Source of the DNA: Apium graveolens
Taxonomy: Eukaryota; Streptophyta; Magnoliopsida; Apiales; Apiaceae
Reading direction: 5' to 3'
Assembly: GCF_009905375.1 (NCBI RefSeq)
Contig: NC_133648.1
Span: forward strand, 91,824,631 to 91,888,630
Length of the DNA: 64,000 nt
Of the stretch, positions 11,146-22,588 are shown in pieces. The notes below the pieces were generated by a model. It was not told the origin of the DNA. It worked only from the letters and a program-made list of their open reading frames with translations, and did no database searches. The translations under genes and the position numbers were made by a program. Each line of letters opens with the position of its first letter. Position 1 is the stretch's first letter.

Positions 11146-11772
11146 TAGACCCCAATAACCTTAGTTTATTGGCAACCATGTTTTCAAGGTGTGCAACCTT
11201 AAAACCCTAAGATACCGAACCATTTATAACAAAAAAGTGACAAAAGGAACAAATACGATTGTCACTATCAACACCACCAAATTGACTAAATTGGGAACTT
11301 GCATAATTTTAAGAAAAAAAGGTCAAACTTGTGAATAGTTTTAATATATTCCCATCAAATTGAGAAAAACCACCAATATAGCATATAGTAAATTCATCAT
11401 GCTTTCACACTTAAAAAAAATTCAATAATACCAACACCAATTACTGTAGTTTTCTCATAATATTGACACCAATATAACTTCATTGAGAACCATTAAATGC
11501 ATCTATATTCTTATACTAAATGGTCATAGCTGTATAATTTGAAAAATAAACATAAAAAATTATTAAAAGATAAGCAAGATCAAAATAAAGGCGAAAAATA
11601 TGGATGAGATCACAAAAAGGTCTACCTTAGGTGAAACTTGTAGAAGTTTTTCGTTCAAGATTGGTGGATTCGTAATAGTAATTCTAGTACCAAAAAATAA
11701 CATGAAGAATAATTTAAGCATAATGAATATTTTGATGAACACAACCCTGTGATCTCAAATATACATACAGAC
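11146..11772. other. unassigned AT-rich sequence
   Basis: No ORF, repeat or element signature that I can identify. This and 55351-55410 are the only sequences flanking the big nest that are not clearly part of an LTR element. Confidence 0.5.
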
Positions 11773-12709
11773 TGTAATAACTCGAATTTTTGAGACTTTG
11801 TAAAGACGTTTAATGAATAGTAACCCTGACAGACGGGGAAAACATTTTAGCCCACACTATGTAGTGCATGAGAAAATGAGTTTCGGAGTTGATATTATGA
11901 TTATACATACCAAATGAGTGTATGTAAACGATATTAGTTTTCGAAGAAAATGAACTTTAAAAAACGACCATATTTACGAATCATCGAGGATTACGGGAAT
12001 CACAATATATTCACAAATTTAAAACCCTACGGATTTATATCCAAGTATGATAATTCAAAACATAAGGAATAAATACGAAATGATTTACGTCGCGAACCGT
12101 TTACGAGAAATTATTACGAAAACGTTTAAGCGACCGAGCGAACGCGTAAACGATTAAATAAACGTAACGCACTAACTAACCATGGTAGAAAAGTAACCAT
12201 GGTTACTTTAGCAAATAGTGAGATAAGGATAGGATGATCAACCAAGGGCTAGCAAATAGTAAGCTAAAGAGCTAAACCAAGTAGCTTAGCTTGTAAACTA
12301 CCAAGGCTAGCTAGTTTTGTCTCCAAGATTGGCAACAAAGAATAAAATCCTAGGATGTATACTAAGGAATAAAAATCAACTACAAGATATCACCACATTA
12401 TTTCAAGAAGCTCCCAAGAAGCAACACAAAATTTCTCTCTCCCCACTTCATCTTCTTCATTCAGCTTTTTCAAAGAAAAACCAAGAAACCAATTTCAAAT
12501 CTCCAAACTCTAGCCATGGATAAATCCTCCCATTAATTCTCAAGCTTCATACCAACCAAACTAAGGTAAGATAAATCTTTGAGCTCTTTTTATCAAGGTT
12601 TGATGGGTGAAATAAATTCATCAAAGACGAGAATGAATAGTGTGAATAGTAACTCTTCTCTGGTTTCTTGATATTAATGGTTGTTTTAGGTTCCAAAAAC
12701 TATACTAAG
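11773..12709 (+). repeat. solo LTR G, 5' segment
   Basis: First 937 bp of solo LTR G, ending with target site CTAAG (12705-12709), where element D begins. It resembles the first kilobase of the F LTR at the very start (TGTAATAAC, AATTTTTGAGA, ACTATGTAG) and then diverges. Confidence 0.75.
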
Positions 12710-14117
12710 TGTAACGTCTGAGAAATATTATATAATAATTTTTATCAATAAATAATTATTATGTAATTTTATATGAATTTTGGTGAATTATTTGATAATT
12801 GATATTAATATTTGGATGTTTATTTCTGATAAAAATTTAGATATTTTAATCTTTAATTATCTAGAATAAAATATAGATTGCTTTGGTATTTTTCTGGGAA
12901 TTTTTGGATTATTATATGATTCTATAAGAATTTATAGAATTAATAATGATTATTTTTACGTAATTACAAAATTACTTTTTAGAATCAGAAATCGTCCCAG
13001 TTCAACCGTTTTTGTGTTTTTACAACCCGGAACTCTTCCGAAAACTCCTTCCTGACCTAATCTGATAATTCTGGACACTTTCCGTGTTTTGACTTTCTCG
13101 ATCTGGGGCACAGTTTGACCCGTATGAGTCCCGATGTGAAATTTTTGATACGCTAATCATTTTATAGATCAATAAAAAATTCGTATTCTCAAAAGGCGAG
13201 ATATTATTATCTCATTTTCGTATAAAATGTTTTATAAGAGTCTCTGTTTTAATAATTATCCAAATCTGGTATTAAAATTGTATTGTCTTGATAGTTACTT
13301 AGCGGCTAAGTAACCTATTTTTGGATCCGATCTGTAAATATAATTATCGAATTATTAAATAAATAAAATACTTGATGAGTCTGTCAGTTGTGCTTTGCTT
13401 TATTACAAATTGTGTGTGATCTGTTGGGTACAAAGATTAATTGTATAGTTAATTATTGAGTTGTACGAGATGTTTTGCTTTTAAAATGATTTTATTGAAT
13501 ATTTTTTCTTATAAATGCTAAAATTATCTCTAAAATTATTTTTGTTATTTTATAATCTTATTTATTATTTTAGGAGTTTATAAAATTTAGAAATCAATAT
13601 TTTACTGATTATTTATCTTTAAATGATTTTTTGATTTTATTTAATTATAAAATCAGTATTAAATTCAGAAATGCTTCAAAAATCATGAAATTTTTATTTA
13701 ATTAATTTTTAATTATCTCGAAAATTTTAAAATTATTTCGGAAATTTTTGGATTAAATCCACCCGCAAGTTCATTCGTTAAATCATTAATTTTTGACATA
13801 TTACGTATCTCAATAATATCTTAAAAATTACGAAATTAATGTTTTATTTGATTCGGAATATTTGTAAATTTAAAAACTATTTTAAACGATAATTTGAGTT
13901 ATCGCAACTCAAAAAATATACCGTAATATTGTTAAATTGGGAATAAATCAGAAAAGAAGAAAAAAACAAAAAACAAAAACAAAACCCTAAATTTACCCCT
14001 ACACTCCCCACGTCCTTTCCCTCGACCCCATCCCCAATCTCTCATCTCTCTCCCCGGTTTATCTCTCTCTCTACGATTTCTCTCCCAAATCATTCCATCT
14101 CTCTCGTTTTTCCAATT
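12710..14117 (+). repeat. 5' LTR of element D, first part
   Basis: First 1.4 kb of the 5' LTR. Near its end it has AAAACCCTAAATTTACCCC (telo-box-like AAACCCTAA, about 13983) and then a CT-rich tract (13990-14117) typical of a plant leader. Element B is inserted in this CT-rich tract. The 3' LTR of D lacks most of the tract through a deletion. Confidence 0.88.
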
Positions 14118-15218
14118 TGTTAGTCCCTAACAATGCAACAAGAATTACAGAAGGGGGGTTGAATAGAATTCTTGAAACTTTTTCTTGGTTTAAAAGTGTT
14201 CTAATTTAGAATATATATTTGTGTGAATTAATTTGTATAGTGTGGAATAATAACTTAGAGTGAATCAAAACACAAGTAATTAAAAACACAAGTCTTTAAA
14301 AACTTTCTGGTGGATTTGAATGTATCCACAAGAGATATATATTAATCAAGAGAACTCTGTGTAGCTAAATTAGCTCACAGCTGCTTACAAATATGAACAA
14401 CTAAGTTTACAGAGAAATGCTAAGAAATACAGCTTACAAATGTTTCTCTGAGAAAAATGTTCTTAGACTTGTTGTTGTTCTACTTGCTACTTCTTGGTTT
14501 ATATATCACCAAGATTACAAAGTAATAAAACAAGATAATAAAACAAAACCTATCAAGTCTAATACTCTTCTGCTTCATTACTCTATTCCAGCATCTTTGA
14601 ATATCTTCATAATAGCATGGAAATGACAATGCTTCTTTGTTCTCTAATACTAAGTTGAATAGGCTTCCACATTCCTTTTGCATACACTCGACGCATGTGA
14701 CTGTGTTGTCACTGTCAACGGATATTTGAATTGATTATCCGTTGAGTACATGATCATCCGTCGAGTTGTCTTGTTGATCATCCGTCGAGTAGCTTTATTG
14801 ATCATCCGTCGAGTAGCTATTTGGCACTTGACTTCATTTCATTTATGTAGAATTACAAGACATCAATTATGTACATTTAATCAACCTATTCTGCATATCT
14901 AATTAAAGTCAACATGACTTATATGCTAGTACAGAATCTACACAAAGATGTATGCAGAAATGTGCTACAGACTTATTATTACATAAGCTACTCACTCGAT
15001 GGATAACAGATCTTTATCCGCCGGGACTATAATGAGTCATCCGTCGGGACTTTCATGAGTCATCCGTCGGGACTTTAATGAGTCATCCATCGGGATTGTA
15101 ATGAGTCATCCGTCGGGACTATATTTGCTTATCCGTCGAGTGCTACATTTTTCACTAAGTTAAATCTACTAAGGTGTTTTGTTAATGAAATCATCAAGTT
15201 CACAACATATCCACAACA
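14118..15218 (-). repeat. 3' LTR of element B
   Basis: Read on the minus strand it starts TGTTGTGGATATGTTGTG and ends GGGACTAACA. It carries about 13 copies of the CATCCGTCGRG-type motif, in an array around 14690-14815 (about 22-bp spacing, TGATCATCCGTCGAGTAG) and another around 14993-15145 (24-bp spacing, GAGTCATCCGTCGGGAC). Motif units vary by single bases (CCATCG, CCGCCG, CCGTTG). Confidence 0.93.
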
Positions 15219-15232
15219 ATCTCCCCCAATTT
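15219..15232 (-). other. polypurine tract of element B
   Basis: Minus-strand AAATTGGGGGAGAT immediately upstream of the 3' LTR, the plus-strand priming site. The 175 nt between it and the aORF stop is AT-rich and non-coding. Confidence 0.85.
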
Positions 15233-15407
15233 ATGTCTACTGGAATTGTAGGCCTAAATTAGGAGAAACTTGATGATAACAAAATAACCTAAGAATACAA
15301 CTTTAAGAGAAAAGTAGATAAAACTGTAAAGTGCTTCAATTAACAAAATGTACAAAGATTGGCTCACGGACATTTTCAAGGTGCTCCTCTAGCCTGAGCA
15401 GATTAAT

Positions 15408-18400
15408 CTATTTCCTTGAAGATCTGGATCTCTTTCCAAGCTTTCTGTTGTTTTCTTCTATCTGATTTTGAAGCTGTCTATGGAATTCCAGTTCATCAGA
15501 TTCTGAGAGATTTAGCTTTTCTTGCATTTCCAAAAGAGTCTCATTGCTAGAGATGCTCAATTGGTCTTCTAATCTGAAAAATCTTCTAACTCCTTTGTCA
15601 TCCATAAACTCCATCAGCCAGTAGGGCCTTAGATGCACTCTACTTCCTGTGTAGGGAATAGTAAGAGTCTTTGGGAGTGCATCTTTGGCTCTAATACTTC
15701 TCAGTTCTTCAATCTTCTTAAGAACAAGTCTTCTTGCTGTAACATTGAATACAAAGTTTTTCTTGAATGATGAATAAACCTTAATAAGCACATATTGGCT
15801 TTCTTGAAGGATCATGTGAAGTGGCCACTGTATCTCTTTTCCTCCCTTGTACTTGAACACTAACCTTTCAGGTAGATTCCTGTAAGCATCAATCCCTCTA
15901 ACTTCTTCTAGTTCATCTAGATAGAGGTTTAGATCAGAGAATTCCTTGATGTCACATAAGTACATGTAATCTCCCTTGCTGACTTTGGATTGAGCTTTGA
16001 TTAGAGATTTGGATTTTAGAGGGGACATCTTCACTTTCTTGACTGCTCTTGACTTTGTTCTCTTTGGCTTGTTAAGGATTGGCAAATTGAAGTCGGGAAT
16101 TGGTAGACTTTCCCAGTCTATTGGTTCATCCTTAGGCACAATAGGTTCACCATGAATGTTCCTGTAAGGATCCACCACCTTAATGTCTTCAAATACCACT
16201 AAGGGTTTTGATGCTTGAGTTGTAGTTGGAGTGGATTCCTTGGGAAATTGATCCTCCAATTCTTTATCAACAAGGTCCAATTTCCTTTTGGTTCTTTTAG
16301 CCAATTCCTTGTATCTGTGAGTCTTCTTCTGTTGTGGTTCACTTTGCTTCTTTAGATCTTGAGATTCAGTGATTTCAGATGGCTTGGCAGAGATTTGTTG
16401 AGTGGTTTTCACAGCTTGTAATTTGGCTAAGATAGCAGCTTGCTCTTTCCTTTGTTTACTCTTTTTAGCATCTAGAGCAGCTTGCTTCTTTTCTTGCTTC
16501 AATCTTGCCTTTTCTTCTCTCTTTGCCCTAGCAAATTGAGGGTGTCCAGCCACCACACAAATTTCTTTACCATTCCTGAAAACTTTAGCAATTCTTTTTT
16601 TCAAAGCTGAATCAGCTGGATCCTTGTAGAAGGCAATGGATCTTGACAACAGTTTCTTCTCATTTGTCTTAGGTGTCTCATACACTGTGTCAAAGGGGTT
16701 CTTTAGTGGTGATTTTGGATAGTTCACCCTTGGCTTCAAAATTACTTTAGCCTTTGGAGATTTAATACAGGATGGCTGTCCTCTTTCCAGATAGTTCATG
16801 CTCATTTCATTCACAGAGATTTGCCTGAATTGAGAGTGATGAATGGCTGACTTTTCTGGCTTCTTTGCTAGCCCAAACTTCTTTTGAATGTCCTCATCAA
16901 TTTTCTCCCAGTTGATTGGAATCAACTGCTCCTTCTCAGCTGTTCTTATATTGGCTGCTGCTTTATTTATCAGATCAATGCTGTATGTAACTGGTGGCTT
17001 GGTGAAAGCAATTGTAGGCACAATTACTTTACTGATTTGAATGTTAAGCTGTTTCTCCCCCTCACTTGGTCCTTTCTCCCCCTTTTTGTTATCATCAAGT
17101 TGAGTAGAGGAGGAGATTTGTGCAGCCACCAGTTTCTGAAGCAAGTCTGTCTGTTGAGCTTGATGTTAATGAATTGTTGTAAGAGATGCCTCCATAGTTG
17201 TCATCCTTGTATCCAAGGCATCTATCTTTGTGGCTAGATCATAATTTTTCCTGAGCTGTCTCTTAATATCAAGCATTGTAGCTTCTGGAAGCTTAGAGTC
17301 CATTTTATCAGAAATAGCCTTCTTCATCTCATCAATATCTCCTTTGATGGTGTTGACATCTCTAGCATGTTGGAAGCCTTGAATTTATTGTAGTTGGAGA
17401 GAAGCAAGATGTGCTTGAAGGAGCTTCTTGGTGTTGACATTTGTGGTGGTTTAAAGAGCAGAGTTTTTCTGATTTATGAGTTGAATCAGGGTTGTCTTGA
17501 AGTAGTGTTCATCACAATGGTTTGAAAATGCCCATGATGGCATGCATGATCTTGAGCTAGAACCTACTTCTCCCCCTATGTCCAATGGCTCTTCTTCACT
17601 ATCTCCACCTTCATCTCCAAAGAAATCTGCTGAACCACCAGTCTCATAATCAACATCACCAGCTGTAGAGGGCAAAGCTATGATGGCATCCTTAGCCCTT
17701 AACATTGACTGTGTGGTGTGCACCAAGTTGAGCATCCTTTCTGCATTTTCATTGCCCTGTTCAGCTAGAAGTTGATCTGCTGAAACAGGGTGAGTAAATG
17801 TCTCAGCATTAAGGGAGGTTGAATCTATAACAGCTTGAGGTTGCTGAGATAGTCCCTCCCTGTCTGCATCATGGACATTCATTAACTCACTTATATTAAC
17901 ATCCACCCTTATATCTTCAGTACCCATTTTTCTCTCAAAATCTCTCTTTTCTTGTATCAAGGTCTCACCTTGGCTCCCCACCCTCATACCCTCACCTTCA
18001 CCATCTAAGGTGGGACTCCTTTCACTCTCTTTTGCCAATCCTGAAGAAATGGATTGCATATGTTCACTCATTTCCTCTCCTTTTTCCTGGGAGCAACCCA
18101 GACTCTCACTCATATTTTCACTCCCTTCCCTCAATCCTAGAAGTGATTGTACTACCACTAAGTCTTCTACACTTGAGATAAATGAGGAAATTTGAAGCTG
18201 TGCAGAGACACTCGACGGATAGGGAACATCCGTCGGGGTAGTAGTTTGGCTAGCCGATGGATAACTGCTGTTAAGCTTATCCGTCGGGATACAATCACTA
18301 CTCGCCGGATGAACAATATCCATCGAGAGAGTAGGAATAAATGAGTTTGGAGTGGAAACTATTGTGGAATATGTGCAGATTGATGAGTATTTTGGCACAG

Positions 18401-19976
18401 ATGTCTCAACAGTTCCTGAAAGAATTGGCAAGTGAGCCAACAAATCATCCAAAAGATGATGTTCACTTGCACTAGATTTTGGCGTCCCCAATAGAGTTAA
18501 AGAAGGGGAATCAGGAATTGATGTGTTGATCATGTCCACATCTAGAGAGTTTGTGGGAGAATTTGGTGTTTGGGGTGCTTCGATTACTAAAGATTTTGGC
18601 TGTGACTCCACATTTATTGGAGCCACATCAAACTGACTTTGTGAAGGTGCAGTTACTGTGTCTTTAGCACCAGTTTGCACAGTGTGTGTACCCTGTGCAT
18701 CCCCAATGGTTTTTGATTTCTTCTTTCTAGCATAGGTTTGGGGTGAGCTTGTATCCCTTACCCTTTTGGCCTGTGCTCTTGGTTGAGAGCTTTGTTCAAT
18801 AGTTACATCCTTTTGGGAGGAAGCAACTAGAAATGAGCTTTCATCCTTATTAATCACTGTAGTTTGTTGGGAAACTGCAGTGTGGCTAGGCTGGGAAACA
18901 CTCACCTCTCCAACCTTATCCTTAGGATTTCTTTTATGTTCACCCTGTCCCTCACCTACCTTACCCACCTGCACACTCCCCTCTTTTGGTTTGGTGGATT
19001 TTGCAACTGGCATCTTTTGAGAGATACCAGAAGGGGCTTTCTTTGACTTGGCTTTAGAAATTTTTGTTGATTTGGTATCTTGGGTAGGCAACTGTTGGGT
19101 CATTGACACAGTTGCCATAGCTACAGTAGAATTTAAAGAAATCTGTGAGGTTGGAAGAGTAGGGACATATGAACTTACCTCACTTACCTAAGGTGCTTCC
19201 ATTACAGGGAAATAGAAGAGTGGCACCTCCTTGTGATGGTTTGCCCTGTTTAAATCTGCAATAATTCTTCTCTCTTGAACCCAACAATCTAATTTGTTGT
19301 TTGGGTTCTCAAGCACAATTTCCTCAGAGAGGTGGTTAGCTAGCATCATGAAAAATCTAGCATAGTAAACATTTTTACCCCTCTTGTTTAGCTCCCCTAA
19401 TTTAAATCCCAACTCAAACAAAACAAGATCACTAAAATTAAAGAACTTATCTGTAACTAGCATGTAAAGCATGTTAAGCATAGAAATATTGACAAAATCA
19501 AAATTACTGATTTTACCAGAAAAGACCTTGGTAACTACATTACACATGAAACTCCATTCTTTCCTAAGACCCAACCTCCTAATATCACTTAACTTAGAAG
19601 TAGAGAGTGCATAGTTCATGGAATTAAGCATATTAACAATATCAGTATCTGTGTGTGGTGAGATCACAATATTATTAGGAATTTTGAAATATGCTTTAAT
19701 AACATCACTATTGATACAGAATTCCTTACCTTTAATAGTGAGTGTGATGGTCTTATCAGTAGAGTTGTATGTAGCAGTCGTCCACATCTCTTCAACAACC
19801 TCACAAAAGATGGTGGGTGATTCTAGCATTGCATACCTGAGTTTGCAGTTCTTCACAAAATCCATCATTTTGTGGTAGTCACTTGAATGTTGAATCCCCT
19901 TGTTTACTAGAGCCGTGAAGTTGTTTTTCTCATAGATGTATCCAGTTTGTGACATGATCTTGACTACTGGTGCCAT
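15408..19976 (-). pseudogene. extra ORF (aORF) downstream of pol in element B, 1,522 codons
   Basis: One reading frame runs from the ATG at 19976 to TAG at 15408 with no frameshift; only four stops break it (about 19188 CAG to TAG, 17451 and 17385 CAA to TAA, 17166 TTA to TAA, judged against element A). Residues 1-262: folded N-terminal domain with DYHKMMDFVKNCKL, MLESPTIFCEVVEEMW, GKEFCINSD, FNFSDLVLFELGFKLGEL and YYARFFMMLANHL. About 287-800: Ser/Thr/Pro-rich, with HPS-type repeats and an acidic end. About 850-940: coiled coil. About 1130-1200: Lys/Ala/Gln/Glu-rich helix. About 1340-1522: basic C-terminal domain with YLCDIKEF, LPERLVFKYKGGKE and HLRPYWLMEFMDD. No signal peptide or clear membrane segment, so an envelope role is not supported. 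A promoter-like spacer precedes it. Function unknown. Confidence 0.85.
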
Positions 19977-20502
19977 TGTTAGAGAGTGGAAATTGCAGAG
20001 ATAGAGATGGTAGTTGCTTTAGAGAAGGAGAGAATTTAGAGCAGATGATTTGAGAATGATAAAAGAAAAGTAATGGAAATGAATTAAGCTTTTTTTTATT
20101 ATCTCAAAAATAACTGTCAAAAATAATAAAGTAAATTAAAGTAACCAATAAGAATTGCCCAAAATCGCCGTTTAAAACATAAACTGTAAAAATTCCTTCA
20201 ATTATCCGTCGTGTTATGCTTACAAACTGTAAGTATACTCGATGGATAATGTTCAGAGAATCAATGGCTAAGAATAAGACAATTCGACGGATGAGGATAA
20301 ATCAGTTATCTGTCGAGTCATAAAATATTCCAGAAAAGTAATTGCTTTTTATCTGATAATTGTATACCGACGGATGATCAAACTTGATGGATAATGATCA
20401 TCCGTCGGGATGCAAATTTTGACTTAGCCAAAATTTCATCCAAGACTGAAAAATCAATTGAATTTCTGGCTGCATTACAACTTGTAAAATATCTGAAATT
20501 TT
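19977..20502 (-). promoter_or_regulatory. pol-aORF spacer of element B
   Basis: Non-coding spacer between the pol stop and the aORF ATG. On the minus strand it has about seven copies of the CCGTCG motif (20200-20420), GGGCAATT, an inverted CCAAT box (CCAAT on + strand at 20145-20149), AATAAAAAAAAGC (about 20090) and a CT-rich leader up to the ATG. Matches the order in element A, which supports a conserved internal promoter; untested. Confidence 0.4.
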
Positions 20503-22588
20503 TTAAGAATAATTTAGCATACCTAACTCACTTACCAACCTTGAAAAGGTGGATTCATCCAGTGGCTTGGTAAATATATCTGCAAGCTGCTTTTCACTTG
20601 GAAAAAAATGTAGTTCCACAGTACTATTCATTACATGTTCCCTCATGAAGTGGTACTTGATGTCTATGTGCTTTGTCCTTGAATGCTGTACTGGATTTTC
20701 AGTGATGGCAGTTGTACTTATGTTATCACAGAAAATGGGAATTCTTTCCACTTGTAGACCATAGTCTAGCAATTGGTTTTTCATCCACAAAATATGTGCA
20801 CAGCAACTGCCAGCAACAATATATTTAGCTTCAGCTGTAGAAGTAAAAACTGAATTCTGCTTTTTACTGAACCAGGACACAAGCTTGTTTCCTAGAAATG
20901 GACAGGTTCCTGTTGTACTTTTTCTATCAATTCTATAACCTGTATAATCTGCATCTGAATAACCAGTTAGATCAAAACCAGAATCTCTAGGGTACCAAAT
21001 GCCAAGTTTTGGTGTTCCCTTGAGATATCTGAAAATTCTCTTAATAGCTACTAAGTGAGATTCTCTAGGATCAGCCTAAAATCTAGCACATAAACATGTA
21101 GCAAACATTATATCTGGCATACTAGCTGTTAAGTACAGAAGTGAGCCAACCATGCCCCTATAACTTGAAATATCCACAGACTTTTCAGTAGTGTTTAATT
21201 CAAGCTTAGTTGCAGTGGCCATGGGAGTTTTTGCAGATGTGCAATCTATTAGATCAAACTTCTTTAAAAGATCATAAATGTATTTAGTTTGACTAATTAA
21301 TATTCTATCACTAACTTGCTTAACTTGCAGACCAAGAAAGTAAGTTAGTTCTCCCATCATACTCATTTCATACTTACTTTGCATCAATTTGGCAAACTTT
21401 TTCATCTGTAGAGCAAAAAATAATATCATCTACATAAATTTGAACAAGTATACTAGAGCCATTAACATTTCTAAGGAATAAAGTTTTATCTACAGTACCT
21501 CTTGTGAAGTGATTTTCCAAAAGGAACTTTGACAAAGTGTCATACCAGGCTCTAGGTGCTTGCTTCAGTCCATAGAGTGCTTTCAATAGATAGTAGACAT
21601 AATCTGGGAAATTTGAGTCTTCAAAAACAGGAGGCTGACTGACATAGACTTCCTCCTCCAAATCTCCATTTAGAAAGGCACTCTTGACATCCATTTGATA
21701 GACCTTGAAATTGGCATGGGCTGCATAGGCTAAGAAAATTATGATGGTTTCAAGTCTTGCAACAGGAGCAAATGTTTCATCAAAATCTATTCCTTCTTGT
21801 TGACAATAGCGCTTAGCAACCAATCTAGCTTTGTTCCTGACCACTATGCCATTTTCATCCATCTTGTTTCTGAATACCCATTTGGTGTCTATTGGATTCT
21901 TTCCTTTAGGCTTGGGTACCGGCTTCCATACCTTATTCCTCTCAAATTGGTTTAGCTCTTCCTACATAGCTAAAATCCAATCAGGATCCAACAAAGCTTC
22001 TTCTACCTTCTTTGGTTCTTCCTTAGAAAGAAAGATGCTGTATAGACATTCTTCTTGAGTTGCTCTCCTTGTTTGAACTCTAGAAGATACATTACCTATG
22101 ATAAGCTCAAAATGATGATCTTTTGTCCATTTCCTTTGTTGAGGTAGATTAGCTCTAGATGAAGAGGCCTCATTGTTGTCTTGATGTGTGATTGAGTTTT
22201 GATTATTTGAAACTCCCCCTGAGTTTATGGATCTTTGATTTGAGAGAGGGGAATTTTCTGAAAGTGATCTATTATGACTTTCAGCTCTTTGTGATAACCC
22301 GATGGATGGTGAATTTTGAGTACCGACGAATGAGGCTGGTTGTCTCTCGACGGATGATGCATGTTGTCTACTGATGGATGATGCATTTTATAACTTGACG
22401 AATGTTGAGTTAACAGCTTCATTGGAGGTAGATTTTCCTGCACTATCCTTAGTAGTAGTTTCTTGATCACTTTTATCATCACTGTCATCACTAACCATCT
22501 CCACATTATCAAATTTGAGGCTCTCATGGTAATCTCCATCTTGTAGTCCTTCAATCTTTTTATCATCAAACACAACATGTATTGATTC
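20503..22588 (-). pseudogene. pol: Copia pol, 3' half: linker, RT, RNase H (element B)
   Basis: Continues the pol interrupted by F. It starts in the hydrophilic integrase-RT linker (MFDDKKIEGLQDG), which contains five motif copies between 22300 and 22400. [29 protein letters not shown] and an intact catalytic YVDD at 21425-21436. RNase H: SDADYTGY near 20945, ending SELGMLNYS at 20503. Damage: a stop near 22388, CAG to TAG changes near 21965 and 21077, a frame change in the linker and an 11-nt deletion near 21400, between direct repeats of a TTTGC-containing sequence seen intact in A. The catalytic residues are better kept than in element A. Confidence 0.9.

Noticed and set aside
17451..17451. 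Treating the B aORF as two or three separate genes
   Set aside because: All segments are in the same frame and match one continuous order in element A; the breaks are single-base stops.
15408..19976. Calling the aORF an envelope gene
   Set aside because: I see no signal peptide, transmembrane segment or fusion-peptide-like stretch; long Ser-rich, coiled-coil and Lys-rich parts argue for an intracellular protein.
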